A stretch of 64,000 nucleotides of DNA, taken from NCBI GenBank assembly GCA_958410215.1, contig CATYOF010000009.1, forward strand, positions 30,446-94,445, given 5' to 3'. The notes under the pieces are model-generated. The model was not told the DNA's origin, did not search any database, and was given only the letters and a program-made list of their open reading frames with translations. This DNA comes from an uncultured Cryptobacterium sp. Its GTDB lineage: Bacteria > Actinomycetota > Coriobacteriia > Coriobacteriales > Eggerthellaceae. The translations under genes were made by a program, and so were the position numbers. Below, one piece after another: positions 18,603 to 26,613 of the stretch (position 1 is the first letter of the stretch; each line of letters starts with the position of its first letter).

Positions 18603-19073
18603 CTACCCGCTGAAATCTATTCTGCCAATGATATGAGCTTTCTTAATGTCGTCATAAGGGAGCCGTTCTACCAAGCCATCCACACTTAATAAAACGAAGC
18701 CATCTTCCACACCTGACAAAATACCAACCCATTTCGCACGACCTTCATGAGGTTCACGCAACACAATTTGCGCTTTTTCTCCCTCGAAACGAGTAAAGTG
18801 TTCAAGGGTGCGCAAAGGCCGATCGATACCAGGAGAAGAAACTTCTAAGGTGTAGGCTCCAGGGAAAGGATCCAATTCATCCATTACGGCATTAACCCAT
18901 TCTTGCGCCGAAGATAGTTCGTCAAATCCTACGCCACCTTCGCAGTCAAGAAACACCCGAATGGTGGGAGCTTTTCGCGATCCGACCAGTTCAACCGTAA
19001 CTATTTCCATATTATGAGCACGTGCATGAGGCTCAAGTGCTTCAAGGAGCATGCGCGCCTTACCAGTAAGCAT
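18603..19073 (-). CDS. rimP: ribosome maturation factor RimP
   Basis: RimP is needed for 30S maturation and is encoded before nusA in most bacteria. The 156-residue product has VELVGSRKAPTIRVFLDCEG, the signature YTLEVSSPGIDRPLRT near residues 75-90 and a C-terminal SH3-like domain. I chose ATG 19073, with GGAGGG 7 bases upstream, over a longer open frame starting at 19139 that would include the leader hairpin sequence. Confidence 0.94.
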   Translation of the reverse strand: MLTGKARMLLEALEPHARAHNMEIVTVELVGSRKAPTIRVFLDCEGGVGFDELSSAQEWVNAVMDELDPFPGAYTLEVSSPGIDRPLRTLEHFTRFEGEKAQIVLREPHEGRAKWVGILSGVEDGFVLLSVDGLVERLPYDDIKKAHIIGRIDFSG

Positions 19074-19097
19074 CCTTATCCCTCCTTCAACCCTTAA

Positions 19098-19128
19098 CAA
19101 ACAAAAGAAGCGGGAACAAGCCCACTTC
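19098..19128 (-). terminator. leader hairpin before rimP (possible attenuator)
   Basis: Minus-strand GAAGTGGG (19121-19128) pairs with CCCGCTTC (19107-19114) around loop CTTGTT, giving an 8-base-pair stem with one G-T pair, followed by TTTTGTTTGTT. It lies between the promoter candidate and rimP, 25 bases before the start codon, so it is more likely an attenuator of the rimP-nusA-infB operon than a final terminator. Confidence 0.6.
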
Positions 19129-19176
19129 CTCAACAACAACGAAAGCTATCATGTTTTCACATGTAAAAGTATTTAT

Positions 19177-19205
19177 ATCATACTTTACACACGGAATACA
19201 AGTAA
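19177..19205 (-). promoter_or_regulatory. promoter for the rimP-nusA-infB operon
   Basis: On the minus strand TTACTT (19200-19205) and TATGAT (19177-19182) are separated by 17 bases. This is the AT-rich gap ahead of rimP and the only long gap before a block of at least nine co-directional genes. Confidence 0.5.
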
Positions 19206-19228
19206 GGTATTACTCTACCATAATAGTT

Positions 19229-19726
19229 CTAAATTATATTAAAAATGCGAAGCCACGTAGATCCATTTACCCACATAAAGCAGAACGCCAAAAATAAGCA
19301 AATGATAATACCTACTATCCTGTGCCATGTTTTAATTTCAGGTACATCTTGTAAATAGGCCTTAGGATCTCTATCCTCGTCGGCCACTACCTTGCCTGAA
19401 TCGGACACAATTTTTTGCATAGGTTTTGTCACATAAGGATCCGCATCGCCAATTTCGGGAATAGCGCGCAAATCTGCTTCGCTGGTTTTAAGTTTATTCA
19501 CATCAACTTCCTTGGAAGGATCCAACGGATTTCCATCCTTGTCTACATAAGAACGATCAGCAACTAAGGGCATTTTAGTGGTTGCTTCAGGACCTACCGC
19601 ATCAGTGTAGGTTACGATCTCTTCAGCTTTAGCAATACGTTCTTTCATAGAAGCAACAGACGAGCCGCAGTGGGGACACTGCAGCTCGTCATCAGCTATC
19701 TTTGTTCCGCAATTAAGACAGTACAA
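19229..19726 (-). CDS. zinc-ribbon protein with C-terminal membrane helix
   Basis: This 165-residue protein has no assigned function. It opens with a zinc ribbon (Cys3, Cys6, Cys17, Cys20 in YCLNCG and CPHCG), continues with a polar middle of about 110 residues rich in Asp, Glu, Lys and Pro, and ends with one hydrophobic helix (HRIVGIIICLFLAFCFMWV, about 138-156). The zinc ribbon is therefore probably cytoplasmic and tethered to the membrane. The start is a TTG directly after the leuA stop, with AAAAGG upstream. The position downstream of leuA suggests co-transcription rather than shared function. Confidence 0.75.
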   Translation of the reverse strand: MYCLNCGTKIADDELQCPHCGSSVASMKERIAKAEEIVTYTDAVGPEATTKMPLVADRSYVDKDGNPLDPSKEVDVNKLKTSEADLRAIPEIGDADPYVTKPMQKIVSDSGKVVADEDRDPKAYLQDVPEIKTWHRIVGIIICLFLAFCFMWVNGSTWLRIFNII

Positions 19727-21259
19727 TTACTTAGCCTTTTCTTGCCTGTGAGAAATAAGACGATTAAGGGCGTTCAAATAAGCCTTAGCCGAAGAAACAA
19801 TGATGTCACCATCGGCGCCACGGCCAGAGAATACCATGCCATCACTATCGGTAACGCGAATCGTAACTTCACCTAACGCATCAATACCGCGGGTAACACT
19901 TTGTACCGCAAATTCGGTCAAATCGTTTTCAATATCAACAATTTCATTGACAGCCTTATACAAAGCATCGACTGGACCCGTACCCGTTGCACATGCAACA
20001 AATTCACGATCCTCAGAATCGGCCAGCGTTACCGTTGCCGTAGGAATCAAAGGCTGACCACAAGAAATCTGAACCGACTTTAAGGTGTAGGTTGCCGTCT
20101 GATTACGATTATGTTCGCCAACCAAGGATTCAAGATCCTCGTCATATACTTCCTTCTTCTTGTCTGCCAAATCAAGGAAGGCGTTGTACAAGTCTTCGAA
20201 AGCCTGGCCTTCAATATGGAAGCCCAAAGCTTCAAGACGATGACGAAGCGCAGCACGACCAGAACGAGCAGAAAGAATAATAGCGCTTTGGCCTGCACCA
20301 ACTTCAGCAGGATCAATAATTTCATAGGTGGTACGAGACTTAATAACACCATCCTGGTGAATACCAGAAGAATGAGCAAACGCGTTGGCACCTACAATTG
20401 CCTTGTTAGGCTGTACCACAAAGCCAGTGATAGAAGAAACAAGACGAGAAGCGCGAATAAATTCGCGGGTGTTGATGTCAGTATGACCATCAAGTTCTTC
20501 ACCGTGCATCTTCATAGCCATGACCACTTCTTCCATGGCAGTATTACCCGCACGTTCGCCCAAGCCATTGATGGTACATTCAACCTGCGTAGCCCCGTTT
20601 TGTACACCAGCCAACGAAAGCGCCGTTGCCATACCGAGGTCATTGTGGCAATGAACAGAAATGGAAGCCTTGTCTACGTTGGTAACGTTTTCCATAAGGA
20701 AACGAATGCGGCGCCCGAATTCATCAGGCATTGAATAGCCCGTGGTATCAGGAATATTTACAACGGTTGCGCCCGCTTCAATAACCGCCTGAACTACCTT
20801 AGCAAGGAATTCGTAATCACTGCGGCCTGCGTCTTCTGCATAAAACTCAACATCTTCAACGTATTTTTTAGCGTACTTAACCGCATTTACCGCGCGTTCA
20901 ATAATCTTTTCTGGAGTAGTGCGAAGCTTGTCATAAATGTGACTATGAGATACACCAATGCCCGTATGAATACGAGGACGTGCGCAATCCTTCAAAGCAT
21001 CAGCTGCTGAGTCGATATCTTTTTCAACAGCACGGGTCAAAGCACACACCACAGCGCGATCTCCCACTTCTGCAGCAATTTGCTGAACCGATTTAAAGTC
21101 ACCCGGTGAAGATACAGGGAAACCTGCCTCAATAACATCAACATTCAGACGTAGTAGCTGACGCGTGATTACCAGTTTCTCTTCGGAATTCATAGAAGCA
21201 CCAGGCGACTGTTCGCCGTCGCGCAAAGTGGTATCGAAGATAGCAATCTTGCGTGTCAT
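19727..21259 (-). CDS. leuA: 2-isopropylmalate synthase
   Basis: LeuA condenses acetyl-CoA with 2-ketoisovalerate, the first step of leucine synthesis. The TIM-barrel part shows FDTTLRDGEQSPGASMN at the N-terminus, SVHCHNDLGMATALSLAGV and GLGERAGNTAMEE; the C-terminal part (after residue about 390) is the LeuA allosteric domain that senses leucine. The length of 510 fits the bacterial LeuA type 1 family. The ATG at 21259 follows AGAAAGGATG. A leader with a leucine-rich short peptide and folded RNA lies upstream. No other leu gene is in the window. Confidence 0.95.
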   Translation of the reverse strand: MTRKIAIFDTTLRDGEQSPGASMNSEEKLVITRQLLRLNVDVIEAGFPVSSPGDFKSVQQIAAEVGDRAVVCALTRAVEKDIDSAADALKDCARPRIHTGIGVSHSHIYDKLRTTPEKIIERAVNAVKYAKKYVEDVEFYAEDAGRSDYEFLAKVVQAVIEAGATVVNIPDTTGYSMPDEFGRRIRFLMENVTNVDKASISVHCHNDLGMATALSLAGVQNGATQVECTINGLGERAGNTAMEEVVMAMKMHGEELDGHTDINTREFIRASRLVSSITGFVVQPNKAIVGANAFAHSSGIHQDGVIKSRTTYEIIDPAEVGAGQSAIILSARSGRAALRHRLEALGFHIEGQAFEDLYNAFLDLADKKKEVYDEDLESLVGEHNRNQTATYTLKSVQISCGQPLIPTATVTLADSEDREFVACATGTGPVDALYKAVNEIVDIENDLTEFAVQSVTRGIDALGEVTIRVTDSDGMVFSGRGADGDIIVSSAKAYLNALNRLISHRQEKAK

Positions 21260-21359
21260 CTTAAAACATCCTTTCTCTACGTCGATTAGCTAACTAAAAG
21301 AATATAGCTTATTTTGAACCAATTATTCTTATACCGCAAACAATTGCTTAAAAGTTTAT

Positions 21360-21467
21360 GCACTCTTAAGGGTTTTCATCAAAACCCTTAAATACCAATA
21401 AGGGGCCCAGGAACGTTGTCCTTGGGCCCCTATCGACAAAGCACCGTATGCTTTAAGTGTTGAGTGC
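21360..21467 (-). promoter_or_regulatory. leuA leader: folded RNA, probable attenuator
   Basis: The gap between glnK and leuA can fold into a closed multi-branch element on the minus strand. P1 pairs GCACTC (21462-21467) with GAGTGC (21360-21365). P2 is AAAGCA/TGCTTT (21438-21454). P3 is a strong AGGGGCCCA/TGGGCCCCT stem extended by GGA/TCC after a bulge (21401-21431), followed by TTATTGGTATTT. P4 is a perfect 11-base-pair stem with a 4-base loop (21366-21391). The 5' arm of P1 lies inside the leader-peptide codons GCA CTC, so ribosome stalling could change the fold. P3 may also act as the terminator of amt-glnK. Confidence 0.6.
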
Positions 21468-21491
21468 TAAACGAGGAAGTTCGCAAAGCAT
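21453..21491 (-). CDS. candidate leucine leader peptide (12 residues)
   Basis: The open frame MLCELPRLALNT has 4 leucines in 12 residues, using CTT, CTT, TTA and CTC. It ends exactly where the first hairpin of the leuA leader begins. This is the layout of translation-coupled attenuators of amino-acid operons. The ribosome site is weak (GAAGA about 10 bases upstream), and the call rests on composition and position. Confidence 0.5.
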   Translation of the reverse strand: MLCELPRLALNT

Positions 21492-21515
21492 CGATGCTTA
21501 GTCTTCAAAGAATTC

Positions 21516-21854
21516 TTAGACGGCATCTTGGTTTTCTTCACCCGTGCGAACACGAATAACTCGTTCAATATCAGAAACAAATATCTTGCCGTCGCCTACT
21601 TCACCCGTTCGTGCAATACGGGCGATAAGATCTACCAATTCATCTACCTGATCATCGGTTACTACAATTTCAAACTTCACCTTGGGAATCATGTTCAGGA
21701 ATACTTCACTGCCACGAAAATATTCTTTCCATCCATGCTGATTACCGCATCCGTGAACTTGGTAGATAGTCATTCCGCAAATTTTTGCTTCAAACAAGGC
21801 TTCTTTTAATGGCTCTAGTTTTTCTGGACGAACCACCGCAGCTATACGTTTCAT
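21516..21854 (-). CDS. glnK: nitrogen regulatory protein P-II (GlnK type) lacking Tyr51
   Basis: P-II proteins sense 2-oxoglutarate, ATP and ADP and gate ammonium transporters. From ATG 21854 (after GGAGTGATC) the 112-residue product begins MKRIAAVVRPEKLEPLKEAL and contains PKVKFEIVVTDD and the C-terminal signature GDGKIFVSDIERVIRV. The T-loop reads FRGSEV where many family members have YRGAEY, so position 51, the uridylylated tyrosine, is Val. The longer frame to 21878 adds 8 residues without a better start. It follows amt by 26 bases, and Amt is the expected partner. Confidence 0.94.
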   Translation of the reverse strand: MKRIAAVVRPEKLEPLKEALFEAKICGMTIYQVHGCGNQHGWKEYFRGSEVFLNMIPKVKFEIVVTDDQVDELVDLIARIARTGEVGDGKIFVSDIERVIRVRTGEENQDAV

Positions 21855-21880
21855 GATCACTCCTTCCTTGTTGAGCACTA

Positions 21881-23149
21881 CTAGTCAAGACCAATGAAAG
21901 CAGGATAGGCAGATTCATTATGTGCAGTCATATCCATGCCGTATGCTTCTTCGTCTTTCGTAACACGCAAGCCCTTGAAGACCGCCTTCACCACAAGCCC
22001 GATTACCAGAGCACCAACAGCTACAAAAACGATAGTTACCAAGATGCCAAGAACCTGAGCACCCAACAGAGTGGGATCACCGGTGTATAGCAGGCCACCA
22101 AATTCAGTCCAGGAAAGGCTTGGCACGCAGAAGATACCAGTTAAAATGCCACCCGTAATACCACCCACGCAGTGGCAACCAAAGGCGTCAAGAGCGTCGT
22201 CGTAACCGAGCTTTGCCTTCAAATAGGAAATAGCAAAGTAACAAACAGGAGAAACAATCAGCCCCATAATCAAAGCTGCCCAAGGCTCTACAAAACCTGC
22301 AGCAGGGGTAATAACTACCAAGCCTGCTACCAAACCAGTAGCCGCACCAACCAAAGTTGGTTTTCCGGTTTTGGCTGCTTCAACAATCATCCAAGAAATC
22401 ATGGCTGCACCAGAAGCAACAACCGTATTTAATACCGCAAGAGCTGCAACACCATCGGCTGCAAATTCAGAACCGCCGTTAAAACCAAACCAGCCGAACC
22501 ACAGTAAACTTGCACCCAGTACTACAAAAGGAACATTATGCGGCCGGTGCGCAATAGCACCAAAGCCACGACGTTTACCTAAAAGAATACAGAGCACTAA
22601 ACCGGTTAAACCAGAACTGATATGAACAACATCGCCACCCGCAAAGTCTAGGGCGCCAATCATATCGCCAATAAAGCTCCCTTCGCCACCCCAAACCATA
22701 TGGGCTAATGGAGCATAAATTACCAGCACCCAGATAGTAATAAAGGCAATAAAGGCACCAAACTTCATACGACCTGCTACCGCACCACCAACAATGGCTG
22801 CAGTAATCATGGCAAACGCAGCTTGGAATAAGATATTGATAATGGTGGGATACGTTCCATCTTCAGGCGCTTGCGCTTCAGCGAGCATGTCGGTGACCGA
22901 ACTTAAACAGCCTAGCTGGTCAAATCCACCCAAAAATGGATTTGATCCGTCTCCACCGTAGGCAATGCTCCATCCTGCCAAAATCCAAACAATTCCAACT
23001 ACCCCAATTATGGCAAACGACATAAACATGGTATTGACTACATTTTTACGACGCGCAAGTCCGCCGTAAAAAAATGCAACACCGGGGGTCATGATTAGAA
23101 CCAACATTGCACACACTAGCATGAATGCGGTTGCTCCAGTGTCATACAT
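21881..23149 (-). CDS. amt: ammonium transporter
   Basis: Amt conducts ammonium across the inner membrane and is blocked by GlnK. The 422-residue protein is highly hydrophobic with about 11 predicted helices. Family features include GVAFFYGGLARRKNVVNTM, GFNGGSEFAADG and FGCHCVGGITGGILTGIFC, the last including one of the pore histidines. The ATG at 23149 follows a strong AGGAGG. The amt-glnK order is standard. Confidence 0.97.
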   Translation of the reverse strand: MYDTGATAFMLVCAMLVLIMTPGVAFFYGGLARRKNVVNTMFMSFAIIGVVGIVWILAGWSIAYGGDGSNPFLGGFDQLGCLSSVTDMLAEAQAPEDGTYPTIINILFQAAFAMITAAIVGGAVAGRMKFGAFIAFITIWVLVIYAPLAHMVWGGEGSFIGDMIGALDFAGGDVVHISSGLTGLVLCILLGKRRGFGAIAHRPHNVPFVVLGASLLWFGWFGFNGGSEFAADGVAALAVLNTVVASGAAMISWMIVEAAKTGKPTLVGAATGLVAGLVVITPAAGFVEPWAALIMGLIVSPVCYFAISYLKAKLGYDDALDAFGCHCVGGITGGILTGIFCVPSLSWTEFGGLLYTGDPTLLGAQVLGILVTIVFVAVGALVIGLVVKAVFKGLRVTKDEEAYGMDMTAHNESAYPAFIGLD

Positions 23150-23562
23150 CGTGCTTACCTCCTACTTATACTTGGCACGTTTTCGACACTGCTATCGTGA
23201 CATGCTGAACCTGTTCATTTCCCCAGGTTATTCGTTGTTTACGATCTATCAAAAAGTTTGAAACATTAAGGAAGCAGCCATGACACAGAATAGAAACAAG
23301 AAAGGATTTTTCGACATCTGCTAGAAACAATACCGTCTTGAGCCCTTTTAATAAGAAGGAAGATAACAAAACACGACAAGCAGAAAGAATAATTACAGTA
23401 GCTTGTGAGCCATTTCAAAAGCGCCCATAAAGGAACAGGAAATATAACGCAAAGGGTCTAGCAACAATAACTCGATGCATCTTTAGGTATTCCGATATTC
23501 AATTACGTTGTTTGTTAAATGCAGCTAGGGCCCAGAAACAATAAAAGCGTGAGTGGAATGAA
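23150..23562. other. 413-base gene-free stretch between dxs and amt
   Basis: I see no convincing gene here. A 67-codon minus-strand frame (23166-23369) has no recognisable product. A small hairpin AACCTG/CAGGTT (arms 23208-23213 and 23224-23229, minus-strand loop GGGAAATGAA) lies about 60 bases before amt and may be in its leader. The stretch presumably contains the amt promoter and the end of the dxs transcript, but no clear -35/-10 pair or T-tailed terminator stands out. Confidence 0.4.
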
Positions 23563-25443
23563 TTATTCCTGAACAAAGAGTTCACGAATGGTGTTTGCAA
23601 TACCCGAAGCATCCAACCCTAAGTCAGCAAAAAGTTGATCTACATTTCCCTGTTCTACAAAAGTGTCGGGAATACCAAGCACTTTACTTGTGGGATTCAG
23701 GCCCTGTTCCTGCAAGATTTCCATTACACCTTCACCCGCACCGCCACAAATGACGCCATCCTCAACCGTGAGAACTACGCCAGTTTGTGCTGCTTGCTGA
23801 ATAGCAGAAACATCAAGCGGTTTTACCCAACGCATATCAACCACTCGAACCGACTTGCCCTGTGCTTCAAGAAGCTCAGCAGCATCAAGTGCATACGAAA
23901 CCATGCGACCAAAGGCAAGAATAGCAGCATCGTTGCCTTCACGAACGACACGAGCACAGCCTGGTTTCATATAAAGCGCATCCTGAGGCATTGAAACCCC
24001 TTGAGCAGAGCCACGTGGATAGCGCAATGCCACGGGACCAGGCAACATAAGAGCCGTATGGAGAGCATGGACTAATTCGGCTTCGTTGGAAGGCGCAATT
24101 ATCTTCATATTAGGAACGCTACGCAAAAGCGCCATGTCAAACATACCGTGATGGGTGGGGCCATCATCCCCCACTAAACCAGCACGATCTATCGCAAATA
24201 CTACATCTAAGTTGCAGAGAGCAACATTGATAATTACCTGATCAATGGCACGCTGAAGGAAGGTGGAATACAATGCGACAACAGGTTTTTGGCCACCGAG
24301 CGCCAAACCACTTGCCATACCAACCGCATGAGCTTCTGCAATTCCTACATCAAAAACGCGATCGGGATGTTCATTGGCAAAATGGCGAAGACCCGTACCG
24401 TCTACCATGGCAGCAGAAATGGCACAAATAGAAGAATCTTTCGCCGCTTCTTGTTCAAAGGCGTGAGTAAACGCCTGAGTATAGGTCATAGTCGAAGAAG
24501 AGCGCTTTGTAGATTTTCCCGTAGCTATATCGTACGGGCCAACCCCATGAAAACGAGAAGGATCCGCTTCAGCAGGTGCGTAACCTGCACCCTTCTTCGT
24601 AACTACATGCACCAAAACCGGAACATCAGAAGCAAGAGCCCGACGAAGAGTTGTTTTTAAAGCGGGGATATTATGTCCATCTACCGGAGGAGTGCATATG
24701 ATGCCAAGCTGTTCAAACAACATCGTATCGGGAATAACAAACTGTTTGAGCGAATCCTTAGCGGATTTGCCAAATTTAATAAACGCTTTACCCGCAGGAC
24801 CAAAGGAAGATTCAACAAAGTCCTGCATTGAATCGCGACTTTTACGATAGTTGTTGTTTACCCGCAAAGCGCCTAAATGCTTTGCCATGGCTCCCACATT
24901 GCGAGAAATGGACATTTCGTTATCGTTCAAGATAATGACCATTGGCGTTTGAGCCTGCCCTAAATCATTGAGGGCCTCAAAAGCCATACCGCCCGCAAGA
25001 GATGCATCACCAATTAAGGTAACAATTTTTTCATTGGTTCCGCGCAAATCGCGGGCACGAGCTAACCCACACGCTACCGAAAGAGAATCGGAAGCATGAC
25101 CAGAAGGATGAACATCATGCACATTACTTTGAGGTTTAGGAAATCCCGAAAGACCTTTGTATTGACGAAGGGTAGAAAATTCCTTTAAGCGTCCCGTAAC
25201 CAGCATATGAGCATATGACTGGTGACCAACATCAAACAAAAAACGATCACGAGGAGAATCAATCAAGGAATGAACGGCAAGAATGATTTCAACCGCTCCT
25301 AAACTAGAGGCTACATGACCACCTGTTTGAGAGGTAACCTGAATAATTTCTTCACGTATTTCACCAGCGAGAATACCAAGTTCTTCGTCGGTTAATAGTT
25401 TGAGTTTATCAGGAGCATCTATTGAATCAAGAATGCGAGCCAT
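23563..25443 (-). CDS. dxs: 1-deoxy-D-xylulose-5-phosphate synthase
   Basis: Dxs joins pyruvate and glyceraldehyde-3-phosphate with thiamine diphosphate, the entry to the MEP isoprenoid pathway. Visible are FDVGHQSYAHMLVTGR near residue 70, the ThDP motif IGDASLAGGMAFEALNDLG near 145-163, DGHNIPALK, and in the transketolase domain FDVGIAEAHAVGMASGLAL and DRAGLVGDDGPTHHGMFD. The length is normal at about 626. I start at ATG 25443 because GGGAGG lies 7 bases upstream; the in-frame GTG at 25449 would nearly touch it. It follows xseB by about 100 bases. Confidence 0.96.
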   Translation of the reverse strand: MARILDSIDAPDKLKLLTDEELGILAGEIREEIIQVTSQTGGHVASSLGAVEIILAVHSLIDSPRDRFLFDVGHQSYAHMLVTGRLKEFSTLRQYKGLSGFPKPQSNVHDVHPSGHASDSLSVACGLARARDLRGTNEKIVTLIGDASLAGGMAFEALNDLGQAQTPMVIILNDNEMSISRNVGAMAKHLGALRVNNNYRKSRDSMQDFVESSFGPAGKAFIKFGKSAKDSLKQFVIPDTMLFEQLGIICTPPVDGHNIPALKTTLRRALASDVPVLVHVVTKKGAGYAPAEADPSRFHGVGPYDIATGKSTKRSSSTMTYTQAFTHAFEQEAAKDSSICAISAAMVDGTGLRHFANEHPDRVFDVGIAEAHAVGMASGLALGGQKPVVALYSTFLQRAIDQVIINVALCNLDVVFAIDRAGLVGDDGPTHHGMFDMALLRSVPNMKIIAPSNEAELVHALHTALMLPGPVALRYPRGSAQGVSMPQDALYMKPGCARVVREGNDAAILAFGRMVSYALDAAELLEAQGKSVRVVDMRWVKPLDVSAIQQAAQTGVVLTVEDGVICGGAGEGVMEILQEQGLNPTSKVLGIPDTFVEQGNVDQLFADLGLDASGIANTIRELFVQE

Positions 25444-25548
25444 GCGCACACCTCCCTCCCCTTAGGTTAGCTTCAAAGGTTAGGCGCTCAAAGTTACCAC
25501 AAAGCCGCTACCCTAACATGCAAAACACTAAACCCCTACAGAAACGTA

Positions 25549-25824
25549 TTACTTATTCCCTTCATGTAGGGCATCCGTATCCGTTGCAGATTCCGTCTCA
25601 GCTGCGCTTGATAAAACACCTTCGCTTACGGCATTCTGATTCGAAGAATCCGCTGAAGCAATACCTTCTTCCATAATACGTGAAGCACTAAGCCCTATAC
25701 CTACTGCTTCTTCGTATAAATCAAGCGCTTCATCAAGAGGCAATGAATCATCGCTTACCAAACTTACTATTTCATCGAGACGCATCTTCAGCTCTTCGAA
25801 GGAACGGGCATCTTCGGCAGTCAT
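25549..25824 (-). CDS. xseB: exodeoxyribonuclease VII small subunit
   Basis: XseB is the small helical subunit of ExoVII. The first 55 residues fit the family (SFEELKMRLDEIVSLVSDDS, PLDEALDLYEEAVGI), and the rest is a Ser/Ala/Glu/Thr-rich tail. The start ATG directly follows the nusB stop. The catalytic partner xseA, which usually sits between nusB and xseB in this gene order, is absent here and is not elsewhere in the window. Confidence 0.88.
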   Translation of the reverse strand: MTAEDARSFEELKMRLDEIVSLVSDDSLPLDEALDLYEEAVGIGLSASRIMEEGIASADSSNQNAVSEGVLSSAAETESATDTDALHEGNK

Positions 25825-26256
25825 TTATGCCTGCTCCTCTTCAAGTTGAATAGCAATACGTCCCAAAATTCCATTAACGAAACGAGGAGAATTGTCTCCA
25901 CCAAATTCCTTAGCAAGATTTACCGCTTCATTAATCGATACCGAAACAGGAACATCATCGACATAGCACATCTCGCAGGCAGCAAGGCGCAAAAGAGAGC
26001 GGTCAACCACCGGCATACGATCCATCGTCCAGTTTTCGCTGGCTGAAACAATTCGCTTATCCACTTCGTCAACATGTTGCTGAACCAAGTCGAGAAGCAT
26101 AACCGCATATTCATCTAAGCCTTGCGTTTCAGGAACCAACAGACGGTCATCAATTAAAGTACGCGGGGTTTTTTCTAAAATTTCCCCTTGGTATAGCAAC
26201 TGGAGCGCATTTTTGCGCGCAGTTACCCTTTCTTCATGTTGCATAGCTTTTGACAT
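25825..26256 (-). CDS. nusB: transcription antitermination factor NusB
   Basis: NusB acts with NusE/S10 in rRNA antitermination. The 143-residue helical protein shows ARKNALQLLYQGEIL near the N-terminus and the family signature RSLLRLAACEMCYVDDVPVS, then INEAVNLAKEFGGDNSPRFV. It follows the Asp23-family gene by 11 bases and abuts xseB. Confidence 0.95.
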   Translation of the reverse strand: MSKAMQHEERVTARKNALQLLYQGEILEKTPRTLIDDRLLVPETQGLDEYAVMLLDLVQQHVDEVDKRIVSASENWTMDRMPVVDRSLLRLAACEMCYVDDVPVSVSINEAVNLAKEFGGDNSPRFVNGILGRIAIQLEEEQA

Positions 26257-26267
26257 AGAAGCAAAAC

Positions 26268-26612
26268 CTAATCCTGGAATTGAATACCATCAACCGTAAT
26301 ATCGACACGAGAAACAACAAGGCCTACTTGTGCCAATACCGCATCAGCTACCACCCTACGAACAGCTGCTGCAACTTCCTCAACCGAATGACCCGATTGA
26401 ATACGAAGGGTTACATCAACAGCTACCGTATCGTCCTCTGCTACCGAAACAACCACACCCTGAGTGGATTGCTTAAAAGCTAAAAGTGAGCGAATGCCAC
26501 TAGGAGCAGCACCAACCGAAGCAACACCAGGAACTTCGCGGACCGCAAGAATAACAATAGTCTCCATTACACCGGGAGCAATTGCCATGCCTTCAGTATT
26601 GATATCAGACAT
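26268..26612 (-). CDS. Asp23/Gls24 family envelope stress response protein
   Basis: This 114-residue protein belongs to the Asp23/Gls24 family (MAIAPGVMETIVILAVREVP, then an alternating beta pattern ending DITVDGIQF). Members form cytoplasmic, often membrane-associated assemblies and are commonly encoded next to accB-accC and nusB. The ATG at 26612 starts 1 base after the accC stop, with GGGGGAT upstream. A longer frame to 26669 lies within accC. Confidence 0.85.
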   Translation of the reverse strand: MSDINTEGMAIAPGVMETIVILAVREVPGVASVGAAPSGIRSLLAFKQSTQGVVVSVAEDDTVAVDVTLRIQSGHSVEEVAAAVRRVVADAVLAQVGLVVSRVDITVDGIQFQD

Positions 26613-26613
26613 C

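Noticed and set aside
21260..21515. T-box or known riboswitch before leuA
   Set aside because: The T-box NGGTGGNACC core and the specifier-loop features are not present; a leader-peptide attenuator fits better.
23166..23369. 67-codon frame upstream of amt
   Set aside because: No convincing ribosome site, no similarity and biased composition; more likely leader and promoter DNA.
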